Shown here: positions 43,177 through 51,598 of the stretch, one piece after another | How the letters are laid out: the number at the start of each line of letters is the position of its first letter | How positions within the stretch are numbered: position 1 is the first letter of the stretch | Assembly (NCBI GenBank): GCA_035308025.1 | Contig: DATGHL010000038.1 | Span: 1-64,000 of the forward strand | DNA from: Candidatus Binataceae bacterium | Lineage (GTDB): Bacteria > Desulfobacterota > Binatia > Binatales > Binataceae | Length of the DNA stretch: 64,000 nt | Direction: 5' to 3' | Made by a program: the position numbers and the translations under genes | The notes under the pieces: generated by a model | What the model was told of the DNA's origin: nothing | The model's input: the letters and a program-made list of their open reading frames with translations, nothing else | Database searches by the model: none

Positions 43177-44892
43177 ATGGCGACTGCGCACAAAGGTTTT
43201 GAAGCAATCCTGCTCGACCGTTCCTGGGTTTCACCTCAGGACCTCGAGAAGGCCAAGCAGCGCAAAAAGCCTGGGCAAGAGCTCGCCCAGGTGCTGGTCG
43301 ATATGGGCGCACTCGAGCCCCAGCGGCTCGCCCGTGCTCTCGCCCAGGAATACTGGTTGCCGTTTCAGGCGCAAATCGACGGCCACCTGCTCGACAGCGA
43401 CCTTGTCGCCAAGGTCCCGATCAACTACGCCAAGAAAAACGCGCTGCTGCCGATCGGCCTGAAGGACGGCGCGGTGATGGTCGCGATCGCAGATCCGTCG
43501 AATTACGAAGTGCTCGACGATCTCCACGTGCTTTTCGGCAAGGCGATCAATCCGGTGGTTGCGCCGCTCGAGGTGATCAACGAAGCGATCAATCGAGCCT
43601 ACGATCAGGCCGCCACGACCACCGCCCAGGATTTGATGATCGATCTCGACGAAGAGCGGCTCGATCTGGTCGCCAGCGAGCTTGCCTCCGAGCCGCGCGA
43701 TCTGCTCGAAGCCGACGACGCCGCGCCGATTATCAAGCTGGTCAACGGGCTCTTGTCGCAGGCGGTCAAGGATCGCGCCAGTGACATCCACGTCGAGGTT
43801 TTCGAGCGCGATCTGGTGGTGCGCTTCCGCGTCGACGGGATGCTCTACGATCTGCTGTCACCGCCCAAGCGTTTTCATGCTGCGATCGCCTCGCGCATCA
43901 AGGTTATGTCCGGGCTGAACATCGCCGAGAAGCGGCTGCCGCAGGACGGGCGCATCCGCGTGCGCATCGCCGGCCGCGACATCGATATCCGCGTCTCGAC
44001 CATTCCCACCGCCTTCGGCGAGCGCATCGTGCTGCGGCTGCTCGATCGCGGCCAGGCGCAGGTCGACGTCAATCTCGATCGGCTGGGTTTCTCGGGCGAC
44101 AATTTGCGCAAAATCGATCGCTTGATTCGGCAGAGTCACGGCATCATCCTCGCCACCGGCCCCACCGGCTCGGGCAAAACCACGACGCTCTACGCCTGCC
44201 TCAGCCGCATCAACTCACCCGAAAAAAATATCATCACGATCGAAGACCCGATCGAATATCAGCTTCACGGCGTCGGCCAGATGCAGGTGAATCCGAAGAT
44301 CGAGCTGACATTTGCCAACGGGCTGCGCTCGATTTTGCGTCAGGATCCCGACGTCATCATGGTCGGCGAAATCCGCGACAGCGAAACCGCCGAGATCGCG
44401 ATTCAGGCCGCCCTCACCGGCCATCTGGTCTTTTCCACCCTCCATACCAACGACTCGTTCGGCGCACTGACGCGCCTGGTCGATATGGAGATCGAGCCGT
44501 TCCTGGTGTCGTCCTCGGTGTTGGCGGTGCTGGCTCAGCGCCTGCTCCGGGTGGTCTGCCCGGAGTGCCGCGAGCCGTACACGCCCGCCGAAAATGAATT
44601 GGCGCGTATCGGTTTGCGTCCCAGTCATTTGAAGGGCCCGATCTACAAACCCAAGGGTTGCAAAGCTTGCCGCAACAGTGGCTATCGCGGCCGTACCGCG
44701 ATTCAGGAACTGATGATCATTGACGACGAGGTGCGCAGCCTCGTGATGCGCAAGGCCGATTCCGCGACCTTGCGGCGGGCCTGCACTTCGCAAGGGATGA
44801 AATTGCTCAGACAGGACGGCGCCGAGCGCGTGATGGCCGGACAGACCACCATTGAAGAGCTGCTCCGCGTTACGCAAGAGGAGATCAGTTAG
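43177..44892 (+). CDS. gspE: Type II secretion ATPase GspE
   Basis: This 571-residue AAA-like ATPase drives pseudopilus assembly. An N-terminal MshEN-type domain (WVSPQDLEKAKQRKKPGQELAQVLVDMG) is followed by Walker A GPTGSGKTTTLYACLSR, the Asp box ITIEDPIEYQLHGVGQMQVN, Walker B PDVIMVGEIRDSETAEIA and a tetracysteine zinc site (VCPECREPY ... GCKACRNSGYRGR). It is the first gene of an unbroken block E-F-G-H-I-J-K-L-M on the plus strand. PilB-type alternatives are excluded by the following pseudopilin set. Confidence 0.93.
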   Translation: MATAHKGFEAILLDRSWVSPQDLEKAKQRKKPGQELAQVLVDMGALEPQRLARALAQEYWLPFQAQIDGHLLDSDLVAKVPINYAKKNALLPIGLKDGAVMVAIADPSNYEVLDDLHVLFGKAINPVVAPLEVINEAINRAYDQAATTTAQDLMIDLDEERLDLVASELASEPRDLLEADDAAPIIKLVNGLLSQAVKDRASDIHVEVFERDLVVRFRVDGMLYDLLSPPKRFHAAIASRIKVMSGLNIAEKRLPQDGRIRVRIAGRDIDIRVSTIPTAFGERIVLRLLDRGQAQVDVNLDRLGFSGDNLRKIDRLIRQSHGIILATGPTGSGKTTTLYACLSRINSPEKNIITIEDPIEYQLHGVGQMQVNPKIELTFANGLRSILRQDPDVIMVGEIRDSETAEIAIQAALTGHLVFSTLHTNDSFGALTRLVDMEIEPFLVSSSVLAVLAQRLLRVVCPECREPYTPAENELARIGLRPSHLKGPIYKPKGCKACRNSGYRGRTAIQELMIIDDEVRSLVMRKADSATLRRACTSQGMKLLRQDGAERVMAGQTTIEELLRVTQEEIS

Positions 44893-44916
44893 CGCGGCCG
44901 CGCGGCCGAAACCATC

Positions 44917-46143
44917 ATGCCGGTTTTTGCCTACCGTGGACTTGCGCCGAGCGGCCGCAATGTTGGCGGCGTCATCGACGCCGACAGCGCCCGCACCGCC
45001 CGCGGCAAACTGCGCGAACTCGGCATCTTCCCCACCGAATTGACCGCGGAAGCCGACGCTGCATTACAGGCGCAGGCACCCCGCCAATGGCTGCCGACCT
45101 TCCATCGACGCCTCCCGGCGCCCGAACTCGCCCTGCTGACCCGCCAGCTCAGCACGTTGCTCGGCGCCGGGGTTCAACTCGTTGAGGCCCTCGGCACGCT
45201 CGCCGATCAATCGACCCGCCCCCACATCAAGCGGATGCTCTCGCAGGTCCGCGAGCGCGTGCGCGAGGGCTCGTCGCTGGCCGACGCCCTGATGCTCCAT
45301 CCCGAGATCTTCTCCGACCTCTACGTCGGGATGGTCCGCGTTGGCGAGGCCGCCGGCGCCCTTGAGCCCGTCCTCGATCGCCTCGCCGACTACAGCGAGC
45401 GTCAGTCGGAATTCGTCGGCAAGGTGCGCGGCGCGCTCACCTACCCGGTCATCATGATCCTCGCCGGCATGCTCATCATGGGCTTTCTCGTCACCTACGT
45501 GATTCCGCAGGTCGCGACGATTTTCGATCAGCAGCACGCGGCCCTGCCTCTGATGACCCGCGTGCTGATTCGCCTATCCGGCATCCTGTCGAATTACTGG
45601 CTCGTGATCATTATCGCGCTCGTCGCCGCCATCGCCGGCATCATGTTCGGGCTCTCCACCCGCGCCGGCCGCCGCGTCTACGATCGTTGGATCCTGCGGA
45701 TGCCTTACCTCGGCCCTACCATGACGCGGATCATTTGCGCGCGCTTCGCCCGCACGCTCGCGACCCTGCTCGAAAGCGGCGTACAACTGATGCCCGCTCT
45801 GACCGCCGTCAAGCGCGTCGTCACCAACGGTCTGTTGGCCGACGCCGTCGAGCAGAGCCGCGACAGTATCCGCGAAGGCCACGGCATGGGGCAGACGCTG
45901 CAGCGCAGCGGCCTTTTCCCCCCCCTGCTGATCGAGATGATCAAGGTCGGCGAGCGCTCCGGCGAACTCGAGCAGATGCTCCAAAGGGTAGCCGACAACT
46001 ACGAACGCGAGGTCGATGCCTCACTCGGACAACTGACCACCCTCCTCGGCCCCCTGATGACGATCCTGATGGGTGCGGTTATCCTGATCATGATGCTGTC
46101 GATCTTGCAACCGATCTTTCAGCTCAACCAGATGATGCAGTGA
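44917..46143 (+). CDS. gspF: Type II secretion inner-membrane protein GspF
   Basis: This 408-residue platform protein contains two T2SSF domains, each about 120 residues, with the marker LALLTRQLSTLLGAGVQLVEAL in the first and FARTLATLLESGVQLMPALTAVKRVV in the second. Membrane helices lie around residues 170-195, 225-245 and 375-400. Reads FAYRGLAPSGRNVGGVIDADSARTARGKL at the N-terminus, as in GspF. It sits 24 bp after gspE. The tail LLGPLMTILMGAVILIMMLSIL is typical. Confidence 0.95.
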   Translation: MPVFAYRGLAPSGRNVGGVIDADSARTARGKLRELGIFPTELTAEADAALQAQAPRQWLPTFHRRLPAPELALLTRQLSTLLGAGVQLVEALGTLADQSTRPHIKRMLSQVRERVREGSSLADALMLHPEIFSDLYVGMVRVGEAAGALEPVLDRLADYSERQSEFVGKVRGALTYPVIMILAGMLIMGFLVTYVIPQVATIFDQQHAALPLMTRVLIRLSGILSNYWLVIIIALVAAIAGIMFGLSTRAGRRVYDRWILRMPYLGPTMTRIICARFARTLATLLESGVQLMPALTAVKRVVTNGLLADAVEQSRDSIREGHGMGQTLQRSGLFPPLLIEMIKVGERSGELEQMLQRVADNYEREVDASLGQLTTLLGPLMTILMGAVILIMMLSILQPIFQLNQMMQ

Positions 46144-46163
46144 TCGCGAAACGAGTCGCCCGT

Positions 46164-46607
46164 ATGCCAATGACTTCCAAATCCCAAAACTCACAGTTCG
46201 CGCCGGGCTTCACCCTGATCGAACTGATGGTCGTCATCCTGATTATCGGCCTGCTCGCCACCATCGTGGTCCAGAACCTCCGCAGCGCCACCGACAAGGC
46301 CAAGCGCGTCAAGGCGCAGGCCGACATTTCGCAGTTAAAAAGCGGCCTCGACCGCTACTACCTCGACGCCGGCAGTTATCCAACCTCCGACCAGGGGCTC
46401 AACGCACTTATCGGCGCGCCCAGCAGCGGCAATATCCCGCACGACTGGCAGGGACCCTACATTGAAAAAGTTCCGCCGGACCCGTGGGGGAATGCCTATT
46501 TCTACCAGAGCGACGGCAACAGCTATACGCTGAAATCCTTTGGCGCCGACGGGGTCGAGGGTGGTGAAGGCAAAAACGCCGATATCGACGGTAGCAGCAC
46601 TCAATGA
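46164..46607 (+). CDS. gspG: Type II secretion major pseudopilin GspG
   Basis: This 147-residue prepilin has the peptidase site APGFTLIELMVVILIIGLLATIVV, cleaved before Phe, and a C-terminal GspG motif (DPWGNAYFYQSDGNSYTLKSFGADGVEGGEGKNADI) that holds calcium-binding residues. It forms the body of the pseudopilus. The ATG at 46164 follows gspF by 20 bp. The longer open frame upstream lies inside gspF and is a shadow. Confidence 0.95.
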   Translation: MPMTSKSQNSQFAPGFTLIELMVVILIIGLLATIVVQNLRSATDKAKRVKAQADISQLKSGLDRYYLDAGSYPTSDQGLNALIGAPSSGNIPHDWQGPYIEKVPPDPWGNAYFYQSDGNSYTLKSFGADGVEGGEGKNADIDGSSTQ

Positions 46608-46647
46608 GCGTCGCCGCCTGAGGCCGCGGCTCGACATCGCGCGACGC

Positions 46648-47172
46648 ATGGCGCGCGGCTTTACGCTGCTTGAGCTCGCCGTCGTGCTCTTCATCATGGG
46701 CCTCGTGATGATGATCGCGATGCCCTACTTCGGCGGCCTGCGCAATTCCGAGCTTAAGAGCGAGGCGCGGCGGCTCGCCAGCCGCTCGAACTACCTCTAC
46801 GAGGAAGCCGGCGCGCAGAAGGTTCTGCTGCGCCTGACCTTCGATCTCGATCACAACGGCTATTTCGTCACGCGCCTCGATCCGTTCGCCGTGCAGCCGC
46901 AATTTGGACCCGAGCGCGGCCCCGCGGGAGTGCCAGTCCGCTTGCCGGCCAACATCTATTTGCGCGACGTCTGGGTCGAGGGCGCCGGCGCCTTCCGCCG
47001 CGGCGCCATCAGCTCGCAGTTCTACCCCAGCGGCATCGCCGACGGCGTGGTGATCCATCTCTCCGACAGCAACGGCGACGTCATGACCCTCTCAATCAAC
47101 CCTTTCAGCGGGCGCACCGCGATCGCGCGCGGCGATTTGAGCCGTCAGGCAATGGCCGGGATAGCGGGATGA
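46648..47172 (+). CDS. gspH: Type II secretion minor pseudopilin GspH
   Basis: This 174-residue pseudopilin has a short leader MARG with the peptidase site GFTLLELAVVLFIMGLVMMIA. The mature domain includes LASRSNYLYEEAGAQKVLLRLTFDLDHNGYFV, as expected for a GspH-like beta fold. The ATG at 46648 gives the usual short leader; no better start was found upstream, and longer frames overlap gspG. It overlaps gspI by 4 bp (ATGA). Confidence 0.85.
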   Translation: MARGFTLLELAVVLFIMGLVMMIAMPYFGGLRNSELKSEARRLASRSNYLYEEAGAQKVLLRLTFDLDHNGYFVTRLDPFAVQPQFGPERGPAGVPVRLPANIYLRDVWVEGAGAFRRGAISSQFYPSGIADGVVIHLSDSNGDVMTLSINPFSGRTAIARGDLSRQAMAGIAG

Positions 47173-47642
47173 GGCGCCGTCCGACCCATTTCACTGCCGC
47201 TTTCACGCTGCTTGAGGTGATGATCGCCATCGCCTTCATCGGCATCGCACTGATCGCCCTGCTCGCGCTCCATCATAGCGACATGCAGTCGGTCATCCGC
47301 GCCCAGGAACTCACACGGGCCGCGATGCTCGGACAAGCTCTGATGTCGGAAGCTGAACTCGAGCGCTTTCCGAACCCGGGCCAAACCCACGGCGACTTCT
47401 CGCAGACCCACCCCGGCGAATACCCGAACTTCCGCTGGGTGCGCGAAGTCACGCCCTCGCCGCTTTTTCCGGACATCACCCGCGTCCAGGTTCAGGTGCT
47501 CTACGGGCCCGGCTTCCGCAAGAGCTTCAACCTGACCGAGTTCATGCACAATCCGATGCCGCCAACCCCCAACCAGACCAATCCCGGCGGCGGCCCGAGC
47601 GGCCCCAACGGACCGGGTGGTGTGACGTTAGGCACCGGATGA
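47169..47642 (+). CDS. gspI: Type II secretion minor pseudopilin GspI
   Basis: This 157-residue protein is a pseudopilin with leader MRRRPTHFTAA and site TAAFTLLEVMIAIAFIGIAL. The residue before Phe is Ala, not the usual Gly. Mature features: RAAMLGQALMSEAELE and GEYPNFRWVREVTPSPLFPD, then a proline/glycine-rich tail. It is translationally coupled to gspH and gspJ by ATGA overlaps. Position between H and J supports the call. Confidence 0.85.
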   Translation: MRRRPTHFTAAFTLLEVMIAIAFIGIALIALLALHHSDMQSVIRAQELTRAAMLGQALMSEAELERFPNPGQTHGDFSQTHPGEYPNFRWVREVTPSPLFPDITRVQVQVLYGPGFRKSFNLTEFMHNPMPPTPNQTNPGGGPSGPNGPGGVTLGTG

Positions 47643-48325
47643 GCCTGCGGCGACGTCATTCGAGGCCTGCTGTTGCGGCCGGCTTCACTCTGATCGAACT
47701 GATGCTGGCCGTCGCGATCCTCGGCTTGATTATGGTGATGCTCGCGGGCTCGTTTCACGCGGTCGCAACCGGCAAGCTCCAGGGCGAGAACCGCCTCGTC
47801 ACGGCGCAGCAGGGCCGCTCAGTGCTCTGGCAGATGAGCAACGAAATCCGCGGCGCGGTGCAAACCCAAAATGTCACGGCGAGCAATGTTTCTCTGATCG
47901 GCCAGGGCCGCATGCAGAACAATTCACCGCTCGACTCGATCAGCTTTTCGACTCTGGATCCCGGTCATCGCCGCTCGCTTGAAGGCTTTGGCGCAGAGGA
48001 CACGGTCACTTACGCCACCGCGCCGAATCCCAACCGTCGCGGCTTGTTCCTGCTGACGCGCACCCAGCTCAGCAGCCTCTTGACCACCGCGGGCGGTCTC
48101 ACCGCCGCGAACGCGACCGTCATTCTCGCCGACAATCTCCTGTCCCTGCATTTCAGTTATTTCGACGGCAATATCTGGGGCGAGTCCTGGAACTCGGAGA
48201 GCTTGCCGCCCGGCCGCCAAATCCCCGAGGCCGTCGCGATCGAACTCGCGCTCGCTTCCCCCAACGGCGCGCCGCTGCGGCTCTCGACCATGGTCACGTT
48301 GCCAATGGCATTTGCACAATGGTGA
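47639..48325 (+). CDS. gspJ: Type II secretion minor pseudopilin GspJ
   Basis: This 228-residue pseudopilin has AAGFTLIELMLAVAILGLIM at the N-terminus (Gly before Phe, Glu5 present) and RSVLWQMSNEIRGAVQTQN in the mature part. It is longer than GspH and GspI, as GspJ is. It overlaps gspI by 4 bp and gspK by 7 bp. It belongs to the tip complex with GspI and GspK. Confidence 0.88.
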   Translation: MSLRRRHSRPAVAAGFTLIELMLAVAILGLIMVMLAGSFHAVATGKLQGENRLVTAQQGRSVLWQMSNEIRGAVQTQNVTASNVSLIGQGRMQNNSPLDSISFSTLDPGHRRSLEGFGAEDTVTYATAPNPNRRGLFLLTRTQLSSLLTTAGGLTAANATVILADNLLSLHFSYFDGNIWGESWNSESLPPGRQIPEAVAIELALASPNGAPLRLSTMVTLPMAFAQW

Positions 48326-49311
48326 CCGGGCGCAAACCTCGACGCGGCATCGCCCTGCTGGCGACGATGCTGGCCGTCGCCTTGATGACCCTGCTGGTGA
48401 TGGATTTCACCACCACGGCCGCCCTGGGTTATCGCAGTGCGGCGAATCAGGCTGACGAGCTGCGCGCCTATTATCTCGCGCGGTCGGGCGTCAATGTCGG
48501 CCTGGCCCTGCTCGTTCAGAATGCCCTCGCCAATCCTCCGCAGAATCAGGGCGGCGGCGGTGGGACCACCCAGCCGAAAGGACACGACAGCCTCGATCAG
48601 ATTTGGGCCCAGCCCTTCCCACCCATTCCGGTCGAGGGCGGCGCGGTCTCGCTGGCGATTATCGATGAGGATCGCAAGATCAACCTGAACAAGCTGGTCG
48701 ACAGCCAGACCGGACAGCCCAGCAAGCAAGTCGCGGAGGTTATCGCAACCCTGCTTGCCAATCTGAATTTGTCACCCGATTTGCTCCCGACCATGATCGA
48801 CTGGCTCGACTCTGACAGTATCGAGACTCCCGGCGGCGCTGAAGCCGATTTTTACCTGAGCCTCATCCCGCCCTACGAACCGCGCAACAGCGCCCTACCC
48901 ACCATCTACGACCTGCGGATGCTCAAGGGCATGGACGACCAAACCTTCCTCATCCTCTCTCAATTCCTGACGGCGATGCCGACACCTAAGGGCGTCAACC
49001 TCAATACCGCGCCGCCCGAGGTGCTTTTGGCCTTGGCGCCAGCGCTTAAAATCGACGCGGTTACTATCAAGGACATCATCAACCAGCGTGCGCTCGTGCC
49101 CTTCGATCAACAGACCGATGTTACCAGGGTCATTCCTGAGGCCGGAAAACCTCCCGTGAGCAACCTGTTAACCACGACCAGCACTTACTTTACTATAACG
49201 GGTCAGGGGGATTTCGCCGGAGCCCGCAAGCGCGTGTACGCGACATTTAAACGCGCAGCAGCTCAGGGCGGCGGCGCTTCCTTCACATTATCGAACTGGC
49301 ACGCGGACTGA
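48319..49311 (+). CDS. gspK: Type II secretion minor pseudopilin GspK
   Basis: This 330-residue protein is the largest pseudopilin. Its leader ends RRGIALLATMLAVALMTLLV, without the Glu5 of other pilins, as is normal for GspK. The mature part has ELRAYYLARSGVNVGLALLVQN, DEDRKINLNKLVD (metal loop), DWLDSDS and NLNTAPPEVLLALAPAL, all GspK signatures. It caps the pseudopilus. The 3' end is followed by a 38-bp gap and then gspL. Confidence 0.93.
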   Translation: MVTGRKPRRGIALLATMLAVALMTLLVMDFTTTAALGYRSAANQADELRAYYLARSGVNVGLALLVQNALANPPQNQGGGGGTTQPKGHDSLDQIWAQPFPPIPVEGGAVSLAIIDEDRKINLNKLVDSQTGQPSKQVAEVIATLLANLNLSPDLLPTMIDWLDSDSIETPGGAEADFYLSLIPPYEPRNSALPTIYDLRMLKGMDDQTFLILSQFLTAMPTPKGVNLNTAPPEVLLALAPALKIDAVTIKDIINQRALVPFDQQTDVTRVIPEAGKPPVSNLLTTTSTYFTITGQGDFAGARKRVYATFKRAAAQGGGASFTLSNWHAD

Positions 49312-49349
49312 ACGCCGGCACGACGGCGGGGAGACGGCGGGAAAAGCAC

Positions 49350-50807
49350 GTGGGGCAACGAATTCTGGCGCTCGAATTGAGCGGCGACCGCGTGCGCGCT
49401 GCGCTCGCCGAACGCTCCTACAAAGCCCTCGAACTGGTCGGCGTCTATGAGCAAGACCGCGCCGCCGACGAGCCTGACCTGGCCGGCGCGCTCGCGCGCA
49501 TCGTCGCCGCCACCGGACGGCCCGATATCGCGATCAGCGCGCTGCCGGGTGAGCTAGTCGCCAAGCGGCTTCTCACCCTGCCCTTCACCGACCGCCGCCG
49601 CCTCAACCAGGTAGTCCCCTTCGCCCTCGAGGAGCATCTCCCGTTCGCCGTCGACGACGCCGCGGTCGCCTTCGCCCGTGTCGGCCGCCAGGATGGCGCG
49701 AGTCTCGTGATCGCCGCTTTCGCACGCAAAGCAGAGCTCCATCGCCATCTCCAGCTGCTCGCCACTTCCGGACTCGATCCCAAGACCGTCACGCTCAGCA
49801 CCCACGCCCTCGCCGGCCTGCTCGCGCGCGCGCGCAATGGCCGCGGCGGCACGCATCTGGTGTTGGAAATTGACGAGACCAGCACCTCAATGGTCTTGAT
49901 CGACGAGGCCGGCACGCCGCGCTCGCTACGCACGGTGGGCCGCGGACTCGCACCGCCCGCCGGCGCGCGCACGCCGCCCAACATCGCCGCTCCGATGCTG
50001 ACCGCGATCCGCCAGACGCTGCTCGCCCACAGCTCCGATCAGGCGCCGCCGGACCTGGTGCTGGCAGGCTCGGCCGCGGCCACGCCCGAGCTGCGTGACG
50101 AACTCGCGAGCGCGCTCGAAGTTCCCATCCGCGACCTCGGCGATTTCGATTGTTCAGCGCTGATTCAAGGCGTCAGCAGTGAACCGGTGCGTTTCGCCGC
50201 CTGCCTCGCGATGCTGCTCGGCGAGGCCCCGGTGGCGCCGCTTGAGTTGCTCAACTTCCGCCAGCAGGACTTCGTCTTCCGCGGGCGCAGCGGCGCTTTG
50301 CGCCCCTTGCGTCTGACTACCGGGCTGGCGATCGCCGCGCTCGCGATCGCCGCGATCCACGTCATCCTCGCGATGGCGGTCGACGCCCGCCAGTTGCATC
50401 TGTTGAATCGGCAGATCGTCGCGGTTACTGCGCCCGCACTCGGCAATCCCGACGCGGCCACCGCGCGCGCCCAATTGCAGGCCAAAATCGCCGATATGAA
50501 TCATCGCCTGCGCCTGCTCGGCGGCAACCTCGGCCATGGCTCGCCACTCGACGTCCTGCTCGAAATCTCGCGCGCTATTCCGCCTACGGTCGCGCTCCAG
50601 GCCGACACGCTGCAGGTTGACGATAGCGGCCTCAAACTCGGCGGTTCCGCCGACTCTTTCGCGACCGTCGATCTGATCAAGCGCGCGCTCGAGCGCAGCG
50701 GCAACTTCGGCGCGATCCAGGTCGAGCACGCCGGCGCCGGCGCCAACGCCGGCAAAGTCGAGTTCCGCCTGAGCGCCGAACTCAAAGACACCGCGGGGCA
50801 GCAATGA
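49350..50807 (+). CDS. gspL: Type II secretion protein GspL (cytoplasmic actin-like plus periplasmic domain)
   Basis: This 485-residue protein has an N-terminal actin-like domain, IAISALPGELVAKRLLTLPFTDRRRLNQVVPFALEEHLPF, matching GspL/PilM, then a membrane helix near residue 330 (LRLTTGLAIAALAIAAIHVILAM) and a periplasmic domain. It links GspE to GspM. The start is GTG at 49350. It overlaps gspM by 4 bp. The alternative label PilM/PilN fusion is possible in structure but the gene order says GspL. Confidence 0.9.
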   Translation: MGQRILALELSGDRVRAALAERSYKALELVGVYEQDRAADEPDLAGALARIVAATGRPDIAISALPGELVAKRLLTLPFTDRRRLNQVVPFALEEHLPFAVDDAAVAFARVGRQDGASLVIAAFARKAELHRHLQLLATSGLDPKTVTLSTHALAGLLARARNGRGGTHLVLEIDETSTSMVLIDEAGTPRSLRTVGRGLAPPAGARTPPNIAAPMLTAIRQTLLAHSSDQAPPDLVLAGSAAATPELRDELASALEVPIRDLGDFDCSALIQGVSSEPVRFAACLAMLLGEAPVAPLELLNFRQQDFVFRGRSGALRPLRLTTGLAIAALAIAAIHVILAMAVDARQLHLLNRQIVAVTAPALGNPDAATARAQLQAKIADMNHRLRLLGGNLGHGSPLDVLLEISRAIPPTVALQADTLQVDDSGLKLGGSADSFATVDLIKRALERSGNFGAIQVEHAGAGANAGKVEFRLSAELKDTAGQQ

Positions 50808-51496
50808 CGCTCGTCGAGCGCCTGCGCAATCTAACTTTCAAGCCGCCGGCTCTGCCGGTCGGTCTCCGCCGCCTTGCCGCGCGCGCCGCAGCCTTGACCC
50901 AGCCGCTGGAGCCGTGGTTCGAGCGCGCGCAGAAAGCGATCGCACCCCTGTGGGAAGCCGCGGCTACCTGGTTCGACAAGCGCGAGCCGCGCGAGAAATT
51001 ACTTCTGCGCGTGCTCGGCGCGATCGTTGCCGTGCTCGTCCTCTACGGCTTCGTCTATTCGCCGATCGTCAATCTGCGCCAAAGCCTCGCCGACCGTGTC
51101 ATCACCCGCCGGAACGATCTCCTCGAGGTGCGGCGGCTGGTCGGCGTCTACGAGCGCCTGCAGGGCGAGCTTGCCGCCGCTCAGCATCGCACCGTCCCCA
51201 ACGGACCCAACTTCTCGCTCTTCTCGGTCGTCGAGCAAAGCCTGACCAAAAGCGTCAACCGCGATCGCATCGTCTCGCTGACGCCCGCCGATCACGCCGT
51301 ACCCGGCGGCTTTCGCCAGTACACCGTCGAAGTCAAACTCACTAACATCACGCTTCCCCAGGTGGTCGATAGCCTCTACGGCGTGCAGTCGCTCCCGATG
51401 CCCGTGACCGTCTCCAACCTCCAGATCCGCCCGCACGCCAGCGACACGCATTCCTACGATGTCGACATGACCTGCATGGCCCTGGGCAAGGACTAA
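50804..51496 (+). CDS. gspM: Type II secretion protein GspM
   Basis: This 230-residue protein has a cytoplasmic N-terminus of about 65 residues, one membrane helix (LLLRVLGAIVAVLVLYGFVYSP) and a periplasmic ferredoxin-like domain. DLLEVRRLVGVYERLQGEL, SLFSVVEQSLTKSVNRD and FRQYTVEVKLTNITLPQVVDSLY fit GspM. It overlaps gspL by 4 bp (ATGA). It is the last gene of the block; about 100 bp to the convergent flavoprotein gene contain the repeat copy at 51504. Confidence 0.85.
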   Translation: MTLVERLRNLTFKPPALPVGLRRLAARAAALTQPLEPWFERAQKAIAPLWEAAATWFDKREPREKLLLRVLGAIVAVLVLYGFVYSPIVNLRQSLADRVITRRNDLLEVRRLVGVYERLQGELAAAQHRTVPNGPNFSLFSVVEQSLTKSVNRDRIVSLTPADHAVPGGFRQYTVEVKLTNITLPQVVDSLYGVQSLPMPVTVSNLQIRPHASDTHSYDVDMTCMALGKD

Positions 51497-51503
51497 ACAC
51501 TGG

Positions 51504-51552
51504 CGGAGCGCGACTGCCGCGCGGAGCGAGACGATTCCGCGACCTCGCGCGG
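51504..51552 (+). repeat. Intergenic repeat relative, copy E, with a hairpin
   Basis: The 27 bp at 51504-51530 match the flanking part of copy C (42527-42553) with one mismatch. CCGCGCG (51517-51523) can pair with CGCGCGG (51546-51552), giving a 7-bp hairpin between two converging genes that may act as a weak bidirectional terminator. Confidence 0.6.
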
Positions 51553-51598
51553 AGCATCCACGGATTCTTCCTCACGCCGCCGGCTCGGCCTTGGAATC

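Noticed and set aside
45687-46163. Long N-terminal extension of gspG
   Set aside because: The extension lies inside gspF in another frame; the pseudopilin leader and the ATG at 46164 define the real start.
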